Assembly (NCBI GenBank): GCA_020634335.1
Contig: JACKBY010000009.1
Coordinates: 72,025-136,024, forward strand
Length of the DNA stretch: 64,000 bases
Direction: 5' to 3'
Origin: Promineifilum sp.
GTDB lineage: Bacteria; Chloroflexota; Anaerolineae; Promineifilales; Promineifilaceae
In this document: one piece after another, positions 54,062-63,172 of the stretch
How the letters are laid out: each line of letters starts with the position of its first letter
Numbering within the stretch: position 1 is the first letter of the stretch
Program-made: the position numbers and the translations under genes
The notes under the pieces: generated by a model
Database searches by the model: none
The model's input: the letters and a program-made list of their open reading frames with translations, nothing else
What the model was told of the DNA's origin: nothing

Positions 54062-55561
54062 CTATTGTCGCGCCATGACCCGGCCCAGCCGCCACCAGCT
54101 GATCAGGAACAACACCAGTGCATAGAGGATCAGCGCACCCAACAATATAATGTTCGGCACCTGTCCGCGCAGCATCACCGATTGTAGCAAGTTGATGCCA
54201 TATGTCACCGGCAACGCCCACGAAACCACCTGCACCGGCCCCCACAGCCGATAGAGTGCCAGGAAGAAGCCGCTGAAGAAGATGCTCGCCAGCAAGATAA
54301 CCATAGCCGACTGAATGGCCTGGCTATCGGTCTTGGCCGACAGCGAGACGAAGAAGCCCAGACTGAGCGAGGCGCACAACAACACAAACACCACCAGCGC
54401 GTAATGGCCCCAATTGCCCAGCATCGGCACGCCCAGCAGGAACACCACCAGCGCCGTCAGAACCGCTCCCAGGGCCAGCGTCAGGATCAGGTAGCTGATG
54501 AACTTGCCCACCAGTGTCTGGAAAGCGGAGACGGGCGAGGCGCGAAACAACTCGATCGGGCCATCCTGCCGCTCGCGCACGATAGACAGGCCGGCCAGCG
54601 TGACGGCGAAGTGTTGCAGCAGCAGGGCGATGACCGCGGGCACGAAAAAGTCAGTCGGGCCGAGACTGGTGTCGGTAATGCTCAGCGTATTGACCCCAAA
54701 GGGCGAGATAAGGACCTGAGAATCAAGCTCCTCATATTCCGACAGCAGCGAATCGACAGCGGTCAACTCGCTCTCGACGGCCGCAGCCGTTTGGGCACGT
54801 TCGGCCGTCGCCGCGTCGGAGTTCAAGGTCGCCGCCATTTGCTGCACGGCTTCCATGCGCGCCTGAATCGTCTCCGCGCCGACCGTCGTATCGACACCCG
54901 ACAGCAGCGCCAGGCCCGAGCCGGCCGCCACCGCCAGCACGCCAACGTCCTCAGTAAGCTGCTGGGAAGCCGCTCTGGCCTCTTCCTCATTCCCCGCCTC
55001 CAGCGCTATGCGCGCTGTCGAGGCCACCTCGCGCGCGTCACTGATCTGCTCCTGGATAGAGCGCGCCTCCACCTTGCCCTGTTCGGCGGCGTTCAGCAGC
55101 ACCAGACGATTGATCTCCTCCGTATAGTTGCGGCCAAGAATTTCGATATAGGCGCGCTCATAGGGGTCAATCTCATAATGGTACAGGTTGAATATGGCCT
55201 GCTCATTGTTGCGTACGGTGGCTGCCGGATCAGGCGGCACGACGACCACAAGGTCGACTTCCCCGTTGCGCAGCCGGCGGTCGGCCTCGGCCGGATCGCT
55301 GATGATTCCCTGCGAGCTGATCTGCTGGCCCAACTGGGTCGCGTACTGCTCCACGACCGGCAACATGGGGCTGTCGTCGGGGACGACGAACAGGGTGCGC
55401 ATCGTGCGCGGCGTATCACGGTAACCAATGCCAAACAGCAACAGGATCAGGAACGGGCCGAGAATGAGCGAGAAGACCAGTCGCGGCTGCCGCAGGATAA
55501 CAATGATCTCTTTGCGCACAAAGGCGAAAATGCGGATGAAGAATTGGAAGATGTTACGCAT
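54062..55561 (-). CDS. ABC-2 type transporter permease
   Basis: A 499-residue permease. An N-terminal span (IFAFVRKEIIVILRQPRLVFSLILGPFLILLLFGIGY) is followed by a large outward domain of about 300 residues, then five spans at the C-terminus (VPAVIALLLQHFAVTLAGLSIVRERQDGPIELFRASPVS, the family's signature). It overlaps the ATPase gene by 8 nt. The large ectodomain is typical of the ABC2_membrane_3 class, which exports lipids or drugs. Substrate unknown. Confidence 0.84.
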   Translation of the reverse strand: MRNIFQFFIRIFAFVRKEIIVILRQPRLVFSLILGPFLILLLFGIGYRDTPRTMRTLFVVPDDSPMLPVVEQYATQLGQQISSQGIISDPAEADRRLRNGEVDLVVVVPPDPAATVRNNEQAIFNLYHYEIDPYERAYIEILGRNYTEEINRLVLLNAAEQGKVEARSIQEQISDAREVASTARIALEAGNEEEARAASQQLTEDVGVLAVAAGSGLALLSGVDTTVGAETIQARMEAVQQMAATLNSDAATAERAQTAAAVESELTAVDSLLSEYEELDSQVLISPFGVNTLSITDTSLGPTDFFVPAVIALLLQHFAVTLAGLSIVRERQDGPIELFRASPVSAFQTLVGKFISYLILTLALGAVLTALVVFLLGVPMLGNWGHYALVVFVLLCASLSLGFFVSLSAKTDSQAIQSAMVILLASIFFSGFFLALYRLWGPVQVVSWALPVTYGINLLQSVMLRGQVPNIILLGALILYALVLFLISWWRLGRVMARQ

Positions 55562-56546
55562 GGCTCTCCTCGTGCGCGCGCTCTTGTTCCAGCAACATAA
55601 CGAACACGTCGTCGAACGGCGGATTAAATTCACCGGCCGATTCGACGCCGATGTCGTGCTCGTCCATCCAGCTAAAGACCGCCGGAAGGGCCGTGCCGGT
55701 GTCGTCGACGACCAGTTGCAACGACAGGTCGGAGTTGATCGTCACCTTGCGCTCGCGCACGAAAGATTGGCCGCGCAGGTCGCGCAACTCCGGGAAATCG
55801 AGCATGCGAGCCGGCTTGACAGTGATAACATCCCCGCCCAATGCTCGCCGGCGCAACTCTCCCGGCTTATCCACCATCAGCAGCCGGCCGCCGCTCATCA
55901 CGCCTACGTAGTCGCAATAGGCCGCCTCACCGACGTACTGGGTGGTAATGAACATCGTTCGCCCCTCGGACTGGAGCTGCTTGAAATGTTCCCAAAATTT
56001 GTTGCGCAACACAGGATCGATGCCCGCCGTCGGCTCGTCGAGGAAGATAAGTTCCGGGTCGTGGACCAGGGCCGCGGCCAGGCTAAGCCGCTGCAGCATG
56101 CCGCCGGAGATGTTGCGCGCCAGCTTGTGCTCGTGACCGTCCAGCTCGACCAGTTCCAGCATATCGCGTAGTCGTTTGTGTCGCCGCGGCGACATCCCGT
56201 AGAGCGAGGCCGCGAAGTTAAGGTTTTCCCAGATAGTCAGATCGGGGTACATGACGAACAGTTGCGGCATATAGCCGATGCGCTGCCGGTCGTCGGTTGT
56301 GAACTGGTCGGGCGACCGGCCCAGCACCTCGACCACGCCGGCCGTAGCCTGATAGATGCCCAGCAACAGCCGCATCGTCGTCGTCTTGCCGCAGCCGCTG
56401 GGGCCGATAAAGCCGAAGATCGACCCGCGCGGAATCGTCATCGTCACCCGATCAATGGCTACAATGTCGCCGAATTTTTTCGAAAGTTCGTGGGTGCGTA
56501 TCGCTTCGTCCCGCCTTGTTGCGGGTTTGTCGCGAGTAGGTGTCAT
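55554..56546 (-). CDS. ABC-2 transporter ATP-binding protein
   Basis: A 330-residue ATPase. Walker A GPSGCGKT, Walker B ELIFLDEPTAGIDP, signature ISGGMLQRLSLAAAL, D-loop and H-loop TTQYVGEAAYCD (the usual H is replaced by Q, TQ). The C-terminal 90 residues are the extra regulatory domain of drug-efflux ABC ATPases. AGGAGG 6 nt ahead of the ATG at 56546. It forms a two-gene unit with the permease. Confidence 0.87.
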   Translation of the reverse strand: MTPTRDKPATRRDEAIRTHELSKKFGDIVAIDRVTMTIPRGSIFGFIGPSGCGKTTTMRLLLGIYQATAGVVEVLGRSPDQFTTDDRQRIGYMPQLFVMYPDLTIWENLNFAASLYGMSPRRHKRLRDMLELVELDGHEHKLARNISGGMLQRLSLAAALVHDPELIFLDEPTAGIDPVLRNKFWEHFKQLQSEGRTMFITTQYVGEAAYCDYVGVMSGGRLLMVDKPGELRRRALGGDVITVKPARMLDFPELRDLRGQSFVRERKVTINSDLSLQLVVDDTGTALPAVFSWMDEHDIGVESAGEFNPPFDDVFVMLLEQERAHEESHA

Positions 56547-56683
56547 TGAGGGCCTCCTGTAGACCAATGGGATCAGAGTCGCGCGCCGGCCGTCACCCCG
56601 CCCGCACGCAGCGCGTACAAACGGAAACCCTTCCACGGCTTTCCATAGAAGGGTTTGTTTGTCTATTGATGGTCAGAAAAGAT

Positions 56684-56887
56684 TTACCAGTCCTGACCCT
56701 TCAGATAATCGTCGAACTCTGTCTCAGCCCGCTCGCGCTCCCAGCCATAGCGTTCCTGCATGAGGCCAACAATCTCATCGCGTTTGCCGCCGATGCGATC
56801 GAGGTCATCATCGGTCAGCTTGCCCCATTGTTGCTTGATCTTGCCCTTCATCTGGGCCCATTTGCCTTGCAAAATATCGTCGTTCAT
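56684..56887 (-). CDS. CsbD family stress protein
   Basis: A 67-residue small protein, MNDDILQGKWAQMKGKIKQQWG plus LTDDDLDRIGGKRDEIVG, the textbook CsbD helical pattern. It is a general-stress protein without known biochemical activity. AAGGAG stands ahead of the ATG. The tail RAETEFDDYLK is shared with YjbJ-type members. Confidence 0.9.
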   Translation of the reverse strand: MNDDILQGKWAQMKGKIKQQWGKLTDDDLDRIGGKRDEIVGLMQERYGWERERAETEFDDYLKGQDW

Positions 56888-57050
56888 ACACTTTCTCCTT
56901 GTATGTTTAGAGCCGGTTTCGGTTATAGGGTCATGATACGCGACCCACCGACCCCCAACAATGTGCATGAGATATAGACCCGGATATAAATCGGCTGGAT
57001 AGAGGACTCGCCCAGGCTCCCCCCACAGTGCGCCTCGGCCCACAACGTAT

Positions 57051-57818
57051 CTAACCGCGGATAAAATAAACGACGGCGATGGCGATACCGATAATGACGA
57101 CCACCCGGCGCAGCGTCGACGGCTGGATATGACCCGCCAGACGGCCGCCCAGCACGCCGCCGATCAACGCCCCCACGGCCATAACCGCCGCCGCCGACCA
57201 CACGACTTGCCCGGAAAAGAGGAACAACGTTGCCGCCGTTATGTTGGTGACAAAGGCGACGGCCTGCTTGAGGGCGTTCAGGCGCGTCAAGGAATCGTCC
57301 AGCATCAACCCCAGCACGGCGAGGATGATGACGCTTAGCCCGGCCCCGAAATACCCGCCATAGATGGCGGCCAGGAAAACGGGCACGGCCGCCCAGCGCT
57401 CATTTTGGCCCGTCCGCCCGGCGCGCTCGTTGCGCGCCACCAGACGATGTCGCAGCGGCTCCTGGATGGCCAGCAGCAGCGAGGCCAGCAAAATGAGAAA
57501 CGGCACCAGATCGCGAAACAGTTTCTCGCTGGTATTCAGCAGCAGCAGTCCGCCCGTTAGCCCGCCCAACGCCGCGGGCACCAACAGCCACAGACGCCGC
57601 CGCTGGTCGAGGATGTCTGCCTTCTGGGCCAGCGTCGCCCCCAGATAACCGGGACTAAGGGCGACGGTGTTGGTCACATTGGCGGCCACGGCCGGCACAC
57701 CGATGGCTGTCAGAGCCGGAAAGGTGATCAGCGTGCCGCCTCCGGCCAGGGCATTGATGGCCCCCGCGGCAACGGCCGCCAGGGCGATAAGAATCAGGTG
57801 CAGCGGCTCAAACGGCAT
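57051..57818 (-). CDS. TauE/SafE family sulfite exporter-like protein
   Basis: A 255-residue membrane protein with seven to eight spans and the paired motifs AGAINALAGGGTLITFPAL (N-terminal) and IYGGYFGAGLSVIILAVLG (C-terminal), diagnostic of TauE/SafE. Members export sulfite, sulfoacetate or other anions. The ATG at 57818 is chosen because the upstream extension overlaps repeat family C and lacks homology. Confidence 0.87.
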   Translation of the reverse strand: MPFEPLHLILIALAAVAAGAINALAGGGTLITFPALTAIGVPAVAANVTNTVALSPGYLGATLAQKADILDQRRRLWLLVPAALGGLTGGLLLLNTSEKLFRDLVPFLILLASLLLAIQEPLRHRLVARNERAGRTGQNERWAAVPVFLAAIYGGYFGAGLSVIILAVLGLMLDDSLTRLNALKQAVAFVTNITAATLFLFSGQVVWSAAAVMAVGALIGGVLGGRLAGHIQPSTLRRVVVIIGIAIAVVYFIRG

Positions 57819-57914
57819 AGGCAAACTCCACTTTACGTGACGGGAATGAGGTTCTGCGCTCTCGTGAATTGTAACGCTCGGCCGGGCCGGCGCCATCCCG
57901 CGCACCACGACCAC

Positions 57915-58028
57915 CGGGTTTTTTCAGCAATCGACCGCTCTCCGTAGCGCCGTTTTCTTAACCGGCTCCCCGGCCCGGCTCGTTCGCGGCCACCGGATAA
58001 GAATCTGGCGCTACCTCTCGACAACTGA
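57915..58028 (+). repeat. Dispersed intergenic repeat, family C copy 3
   Basis: GGGTTTTTTCAG, CGTTTTCTTAACCGGCTC, CGGCCCGG, CGCGGCCACCGGATAAGAAT, then CTGGCGCTAC, ending CTGAAAAATCC. The ends GGTTTTTTCAG and CTGAAAAATCC are near-perfect inverted repeats. Confidence 0.7.
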
Positions 58029-58085
58029 AAAATCCTGACCACGACCGCCGGGTATCCGCAGGAGATGGCCGGTGGCGGCATGGAC

Positions 58086-60590
58086 CTATAGCGAACCGCT
58101 CAGATAGCGCTGCACCTCATCGGCCGTCTCCAGCGCCAGCACATCACCGGCCATTCGGCGCGCCTCATCCAGCGTGAGGCCGCGCACGCGCTCCTTGACG
58201 GCCGGGATCGACGGTGCGCTCATGCTCAGCTCGTCCAGGCCCAGCCCCAGCAGCACCGGCGTCGCCGCCGGATTGCCGGCCAGCTCGCCGCACATGCCGA
58301 TGGGGATGCCCGCGGCGTGGGCCGCCGCGGCCGCGGCGCGCACCATGCGCAAGACCGCCGGCTGTAGCGCCGAGGCCAGCCCGGCCACGTGGGCATTGCC
58401 CCGGTCAGCGGCCATGACGTACTGAGTCAGATCATTGGTGCCGATGCTGAAGAAATCCACCTCGCGCGCCAACTGGTCGGCAATGGCGACGGCCGAGGGC
58501 ACCTCGATCATGATGCCGACATCCATCGCTTCGTCGAACGCCTGCCCCTCGTCGCGCAGTTCCCGCCGCGCCGTGTCCAGCATGGCCTTTGCCGCGCGTA
58601 CTTCGGTCAGCGTGCCCACCATCGGGAACATGATTTTCAAGTTGAGCGCCCGGTCGGCGTGGACGCTGGCCCGCAAGATGGCCCGCAACTGCGGCATGAA
58701 GATGTCCGGCCGTTGCAGGCAAAAGCGAATGGCCCGCCAGCCGAGGAACGGATTGGCCTCTTGACCCAGGTCCAGATAAGGCAGCGGCTTGTCGCCGCCC
58801 ACATCCAGCGTGCGAATGATCAGCGGCCGATGGCCCAGAAGGCGCGCGGCGCGAGCGTAGGCTTCATACTGTTCATCTTCCGACGGCGCGTCCGGCCGGT
58901 CCATAAACAGAAATTCGGTGCGAAACAAGCCCACCCCTTCGGCGCCATACGCCAGCGCCGCGCCGACGTCGTTGGGGCTACCGATATTGGCGACGATCTC
59001 CACGGCGAATCCGTCCTGCGTCACGGCCGCGGCCTGTCCGGCCGCCTTGGCCCGTCGCTGGGTTCTCTGCCACGTTTCGCGCCGGGCGGCGAACGCCTCC
59101 AACCGTGCGTCGTCCGGTTCCGGCCAGAGCACGCCGGCATCACCATCGACGGCCACGCGCTGCCCTTCGGCCACCTGCCAGACGTCGTGCCCCAGCCCGA
59201 CGACGGCCGGAATACCCAGAGCACGGGCCAGGATGGCGCTGTGGGCAGTTGCCCCGCCCAGTTCGGTGCAGATAGCCAGCACGCGCTCCGCGTCCAGCCG
59301 CGCCGTGTCGGATGGAGTCAGGTCGGCGGCGATGAGGATCGACGGCTCGGCGAAATCGAGCGACGGTGGTTCGACGCCCATTAGCCGGCGCAGCACGCGC
59401 CGGCCCACATCCTCGATGTCGGCCGCGCGCGCCCGCATATAGTCGTCGTCCAGGCGCATGTAGGCGGCGGCCAGGGCCGCCGTCTCGCGCTGCCAGGCGG
59501 CCTCGGCGTTGAGCGACTCGCCCATGATCAGCCCGCGCGTGGCCTCCAGCGTGGTCGGGTCTTCGAGGAAGAGCAAATGAGCCTCAAAGATAGCCGCCTC
59601 CTCCTGTCCCACCTGGGTTTTGGCCCGCCTATAGAGTGCTTCGATCTCCCCGCGCGCCTCGTCCACCGCCGCCATCAGGCGCTGCCACTCATGAGTGGGA
59701 GAGCCGACACGGCGGGTGATGACTTCCGGCAGCCGCGGACGATAGAGAGCCGCCGGCCCCACCGCCACGCCGGGCGAGGCGGGGATGCCGGCCAGCTCAC
59801 CCGCCGCGGAAGGCGCGTCTGAAATGGTCGGAAAGCGAGGCGGCGAAGAGGCGGGGGCCATCTCGTCCCGGTCGCCGAAGTTATCATCGGCCAGCTCTTG
59901 CAGGGCGGCCAGCGCGGCGGCGGCGTCCGGGCCGTTGGCCGTCACGTCGATCACATCCCCCTGCCGGACACCCAGAATGGCGACCTGATTGATGCTTTTG
60001 CCGTTGGCCGTTTTGTCGCCTTTGGCGACGCGCACGTCGGCCGCGTAGCGTCCGGCCGTCGTGACGAACCGGGCCGCCGGACGGGCGTGGAGTCCCAGCT
60101 TGTTGCGCACGGTCAACGTTACCGCCTGACCGCCATCCGGGGCGATCGGCGGAGCGGCATGCGGGGCGACCGGTTCCGGCCCGCCGCCCAGTTGCTCGCG
60201 TTTAACGGCCAGAGCGCTCTCCGCCTCGGCCAATACCTGGGCCACCGGCGCGCCGATCATGGCCTGCACGGCAGCGGCCATTGTCCCCTCCACCAGAGGC
60301 GCCTGGCTCAGGAATACGTGGGCGCGCTGCTCGTCGGGCAAGAAGTCCAGCGCCGTCTCCGCGCTCAGCAGGGCGCTGCCCAAATCCATCAGAACCACGA
60401 CCCCGTCATCGCTGTAAACGTTGTCGATGGCCGCCATCACTTTCATGGCGTCGGTGCCAATGGGATTGTCGGGATCGTCGATTCCCCCGGCCACGGCCAG
60501 CGGCACGCGCCCCTGGGTCATTTGCCGGGCGAGTTCCCGAACGCCTTCGGCCAGTTGGGCGCTATGCGATACGATGACTAATCCGACCAT
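58086..60590 (-). CDS. dhaM: DhaM-type multiphosphoryl transfer protein (EIIA-HPr-EI fusion)
   Basis: An 834-residue fusion. Residues 1-130 are the DhaM EIIA domain with His9 (VSHS); 155-238 HPr with His168 in GLHARP; 265-834 PTS enzyme I with phospho-His449 in GGATAHSA, PEP-binding GVGLFRTEFLF and the catalytic cysteine in MCGELAGNP. It passes phosphate from PEP to the dihydroxyacetone kinase DhaK/DhaL. DhaK and DhaL are not in the window. All three active histidines are present, so it looks functional. Confidence 0.92.
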   Translation of the reverse strand: MVGLVIVSHSAQLAEGVRELARQMTQGRVPLAVAGGIDDPDNPIGTDAMKVMAAIDNVYSDDGVVVLMDLGSALLSAETALDFLPDEQRAHVFLSQAPLVEGTMAAAVQAMIGAPVAQVLAEAESALAVKREQLGGGPEPVAPHAAPPIAPDGGQAVTLTVRNKLGLHARPAARFVTTAGRYAADVRVAKGDKTANGKSINQVAILGVRQGDVIDVTANGPDAAAALAALQELADDNFGDRDEMAPASSPPRFPTISDAPSAAGELAGIPASPGVAVGPAALYRPRLPEVITRRVGSPTHEWQRLMAAVDEARGEIEALYRRAKTQVGQEEAAIFEAHLLFLEDPTTLEATRGLIMGESLNAEAAWQRETAALAAAYMRLDDDYMRARAADIEDVGRRVLRRLMGVEPPSLDFAEPSILIAADLTPSDTARLDAERVLAICTELGGATAHSAILARALGIPAVVGLGHDVWQVAEGQRVAVDGDAGVLWPEPDDARLEAFAARRETWQRTQRRAKAAGQAAAVTQDGFAVEIVANIGSPNDVGAALAYGAEGVGLFRTEFLFMDRPDAPSEDEQYEAYARAARLLGHRPLIIRTLDVGGDKPLPYLDLGQEANPFLGWRAIRFCLQRPDIFMPQLRAILRASVHADRALNLKIMFPMVGTLTEVRAAKAMLDTARRELRDEGQAFDEAMDVGIMIEVPSAVAIADQLAREVDFFSIGTNDLTQYVMAADRGNAHVAGLASALQPAVLRMVRAAAAAAHAAGIPIGMCGELAGNPAATPVLLGLGLDELSMSAPSIPAVKERVRGLTLDEARRMAGDVLALETADEVQRYLSGSL

Positions 60591-61149
60591 AATGTTTGCA
60601 CTCGGGACAATTTTCCACTTCGGTGATGTGTTCGAGGGTGCTCGACGTCAATCGTTCGGGCGGGCCGGCGACGAACCCGGTTGCGCCACACCGGCACGCA
60701 TACCAGCCCATCGCCAATTCATCGTAGGGGCGGGGCCGGGCCGATAGATCGATGCACTCGACGTCCATCCCAAAGCGTGCATTGGTGATCAGGCGCGTGC
60801 AGCCGGCCGCTTCCAGCTTGGTCCGATAGAGCGCGAAGTGGCGGCAGTGGCGCATCAACAGGACGGCCGTATCGATTCGCGCCGGAAAAGGCAACGTCCG
60901 CGCGTCGGCGCAGATGACGATCAGGTTGGGCGGCAGCGGTGTCGCCGGCAGCAGTTCCGGGCGGCGCTCGATGGCATAAACCCGACGCGCCTGCTCCGCC
61001 AGCCGCCGCGACAGCCGCAGATCGCCCGCGCCGATGTCGAGAACGGTCGCGCCCCGCGGCACAAAACCCAGGGTGCGCGCATACGTCTCGTTGTCATACG
61101 GCGCCCACATGGCTTCCCACGCCGCGTCGTCTCCCACCCTCATGACCAT
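60562..61149 (-). CDS. SAM-dependent methyltransferase-like protein
   Basis: A 195-residue protein. Class I Rossmann motif TVLDIGAGDLRLSRRLAEQARRVYAIERR at about 35-63; the rest includes cysteines CRCG near 150 and CPEC near 183 that could bind zinc. Shorter than most class I methyltransferases. Substrate unknown. It overlaps the dhaM start by 29 nt, so the two are translated together. Confidence 0.7.
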   Translation of the reverse strand: MVMRVGDDAAWEAMWAPYDNETYARTLGFVPRGATVLDIGAGDLRLSRRLAEQARRVYAIERRPELLPATPLPPNLIVICADARTLPFPARIDTAVLLMRHCRHFALYRTKLEAAGCTRLITNARFGMDVECIDLSARPRPYDELAMGWYACRCGATGFVAGPPERLTSSTLEHITEVENCPECKHYGRISHRIA

Positions 61150-61150
61150 G

Positions 61151-61387
61151 TTACCGATAGAGTCGATAATAGCTCAGGACAAAATAACCCAGGACAGCCC
61201 CGGCCAACCCGGCCGACCACAATATGGCTACATTGCCGTTGGATGGATAGGTGTACCACATGATGAAGACGAAAATCAGGACGGTGAGCAGTATCGTCCG
61301 TATCCAGAACCAGCGTTTTTGCATGGCCGAGGGCTGCGCACTGTTTTGTTCCGGCTCGACGGGGGGGCGCTTCTTGTTGTCACTCAT
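61151..61387 (-). CDS. Small two-span membrane protein
   Basis: A 78-residue protein with a polar N-terminus (SDNKKRPPVEPEQNSAQP) and two hydrophobic helices. No family recognised. It is 7 nt after sdhD and 1 nt before the methyltransferase gene, so it is probably part of the same transcript. Could be an accessory assembly factor, which is only a guess. Confidence 0.55.
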   Translation of the reverse strand: MSDNKKRPPVEPEQNSAQPSAMQKRWFWIRTILLTVLIFVFIMWYTYPSNGNVAILWSAGLAGAVLGYFVLSYYRLYR

Positions 61388-61394
61388 GATATAT

Positions 61395-61790
61395 CTAGCC
61401 CGCCAGTTGTTGCAGAGCCACGGCCAGATAGACGCCATAGCCGATGGTAAGCGCGCCAAAGACCACCAGCACCCAGTTGACCGCGCGTAACGTGCCCGCG
61501 CTGGGCCGCAGGTCGGTGATGATGGCCCGCACGCCCAGCAGCGCGTGGATGACGGCGACGACGACGAACAGGGCTTCGACCGTGAAGACGACGGGATTGC
61601 TGACGTAGTCCAGCACTTGCTGGTAGTCGCGCAAGCCGCCTTCGACGATGAAGTGATGGGCGATCATGTGGACGCCCAGAATAATGACCAGCAGCAGGCC
61701 CGAAAAAGCCTGGATCAGCCACAACGAGCCGGAGCGGTCGCGCCGGGCGGCCATTTGCTCCAGCGAGCGGCGGGACATTGTGCTATCCAT
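61395..61790 (-). CDS. sdhD: Succinate dehydrogenase/fumarate reductase membrane subunit D
   Basis: A 131-residue three-span anchor. Spans: LIQAFSGLLLVIILGVHMIAHHFI, VVFTVEALFVVVAVIHALLGVRAII and the last VLVVFGALTIGYGVYLAVAL. Histidines in HMIAHH and VIHALLGVR fit haem b ligation with SdhC. AGGAG stands 8 nt before the ATG. It closely follows sdhC. Confidence 0.82.
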   Translation of the reverse strand: MDSTMSRRSLEQMAARRDRSGSLWLIQAFSGLLLVIILGVHMIAHHFIVEGGLRDYQQVLDYVSNPVVFTVEALFVVVAVIHALLGVRAIITDLRPSAGTLRAVNWVLVVFGALTIGYGVYLAVALQQLAG

Positions 61791-61819
61791 GCGAATGACT
61801 CCTGTATCGTGACCGATTG

Positions 61820-62227
61820 TCACTTGGTGTAGATCAATATCGCGCCGACGACGAACAGCACCATCGCCAGACCCACCAGCCCATAGAACAACCCTTTCTG
61901 TTGCCGGTTGGCCACGCCCATGCCCACCAGCGCCACGCGGATGCCGTTAAACATGTGATAGACCACGCCAAACAGCAGCACGACGTCGAGTGTCAGAAAG
62001 AGCGGCGAGCGGGCGAGGCGGACAAAGCTGTCCCAGCCGTCGGGGCCGCGCAGCAGCAGGCTGAGGACGGCCAGGTGCAGGAACAGGTAGACCGTCAGAC
62101 CGATGGCCGTCAGGCGATTGAGGGCGAAGGCCAGCGTGCTGAGGCTGCGGCCGCGCAAGTCGAACCATGCTCGCAGCGGCGACTTCGGCCGCGCCGGGTC
62201 GGTGGTCGGTTGAATGTCATCCATCAT
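61820..62227 (-). CDS. sdhC: Succinate dehydrogenase cytochrome b556 subunit C
   Basis: A 135-residue three-span anchor with the family motif LSTLAFALNRLTAIGLTVYLFLHL and a second haem histidine in VVYHMFNGIRVAL. With SdhD it carries haem b and the quinone site. AAGGAG is 5 nt before the ATG at 62227. Confidence 0.85.
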   Translation of the reverse strand: MMDDIQPTTDPARPKSPLRAWFDLRGRSLSTLAFALNRLTAIGLTVYLFLHLAVLSLLLRGPDGWDSFVRLARSPLFLTLDVVLLFGVVYHMFNGIRVALVGMGVANRQQKGLFYGLVGLAMVLFVVGAILIYTK

Positions 62228-62254
62228 TGCTTCTCCTTTTCCAGTGCCGGAAGA

Positions 62255-62355
62255 ATTAAACACGGATTTTCACCGATTGAGCGCGCAACGAACCGCAAGC
62301 ACTCGCCCAACTCGTCCCATAAATCCGTATCATCCGTCTCCCATCCGTGTTTAAT
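62255..62355. repeat. Inverted repeat between sdhB and sdhC
   Basis: ATTAAACACGGAT (62255-62267) and ATCCGTGTTTAAT (62343-62355) are perfect 13-bp arms enclosing an 75-nt loop with further ATCCGT words. The right arm includes the sdhB stop codon. Confidence 0.6.
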
Positions 62356-63082
62356 CCTTTCTTCCCCGGCCGAAGAGGCCGCGGAATTTGCGCTTCGTCA
62401 GATCGCGCCGCAGGGCCATGATCTTGTCGCCGGGATAGACTTCCGACGGGCAGGCGGCGTTGCACTCATAGGCCACGTGGCAGCGCCAGCAGCCGTTTTC
62501 GCTGTCCACCCAGTCCAGTAGCGGCTGGGTGCGCAGCCCGCGCGGCTCTTCCACCACCCGCCAGGTCGCGGCCAGCGCGGCCGGCCCGATATAGGTCTCG
62601 TCGCTGCCCATGATGGGGCAGGCCGAGACGCACAGGTTACATTCGATGCAATTCTCGCAGCGCGTATAAGTCTCCAGCCCCTCGGCGATCTCGGCCTCAT
62701 CCATAAATTCGCTTTGGCGAATAAACGGCATCCCGACGGTGTTGAAGCGGTCGTAGAACGGCCCCATATCCACCACCAGATCGCTGATGACCGGCATGTT
62801 GCGCATCGGCTCCACGGTGACGGTCGAAGTCCCCAGTTCCAGCACCTTGACCACGCAGCCCAGCTCTTCCTTGCCGTTGATGCGCATGCCGCACGTGCCA
62901 CAGCTGGCGTGATGGCAGGAGTGCCGCAGGATCAGCGATCCGTCCTGGTCGTGCCGAATGTCCTGGAGAGCGACAAGAACCGTCGTGTTTTCATCGCAAA
63001 GCGTCTGGAAGGTCTCATAGGTGGGCGCGGCCTGGCCCTGCTTGTAGCGGAAGACCTTGAAATCAATTAGCTGTTCGGCCAT
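62351..63082 (-). CDS. sdhB: Succinate dehydrogenase/fumarate reductase iron-sulfur subunit
   Basis: A 243-residue three-cluster protein. [2Fe-2S] ligands C56, C61, C64, C76; [4Fe-4S] and [3Fe-4S]-type clusters from CENCIECNLCVSACP (142-156) and CWRCHVAYECNAACP (198-212). It conducts electrons from the flavoprotein to the quinone site in SdhCD. Directly downstream of a GlpA-like gene instead of sdhA. Confidence 0.93.
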   Translation of the reverse strand: MAEQLIDFKVFRYKQGQAAPTYETFQTLCDENTTVLVALQDIRHDQDGSLILRHSCHHASCGTCGMRINGKEELGCVVKVLELGTSTVTVEPMRNMPVISDLVVDMGPFYDRFNTVGMPFIRQSEFMDEAEIAEGLETYTRCENCIECNLCVSACPIMGSDETYIGPAALAATWRVVEEPRGLRTQPLLDWVDSENGCWRCHVAYECNAACPSEVYPGDKIMALRRDLTKRKFRGLFGRGRKD

Positions 63083-63116
63083 GAATGATACCTCTTTGAA
63101 AGACCACGGACGAAGG

Positions 63117-63164
63117 ACGACAGACCACAGTTGGATGGCTCGGTCGTGGTCGGTGGTCTGTCGT
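63117..63164. repeat. Inverted repeat between GlpA-like gene and sdhB
   Basis: ACGACAGACCAC (63117-63128) and GTGGTCTGTCGT (63153-63164) are perfect 12-bp arms with a 24-nt loop, just after the flavoprotein stop. Confidence 0.6.
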
Positions 63165-63172
63165 CTGTCGTC

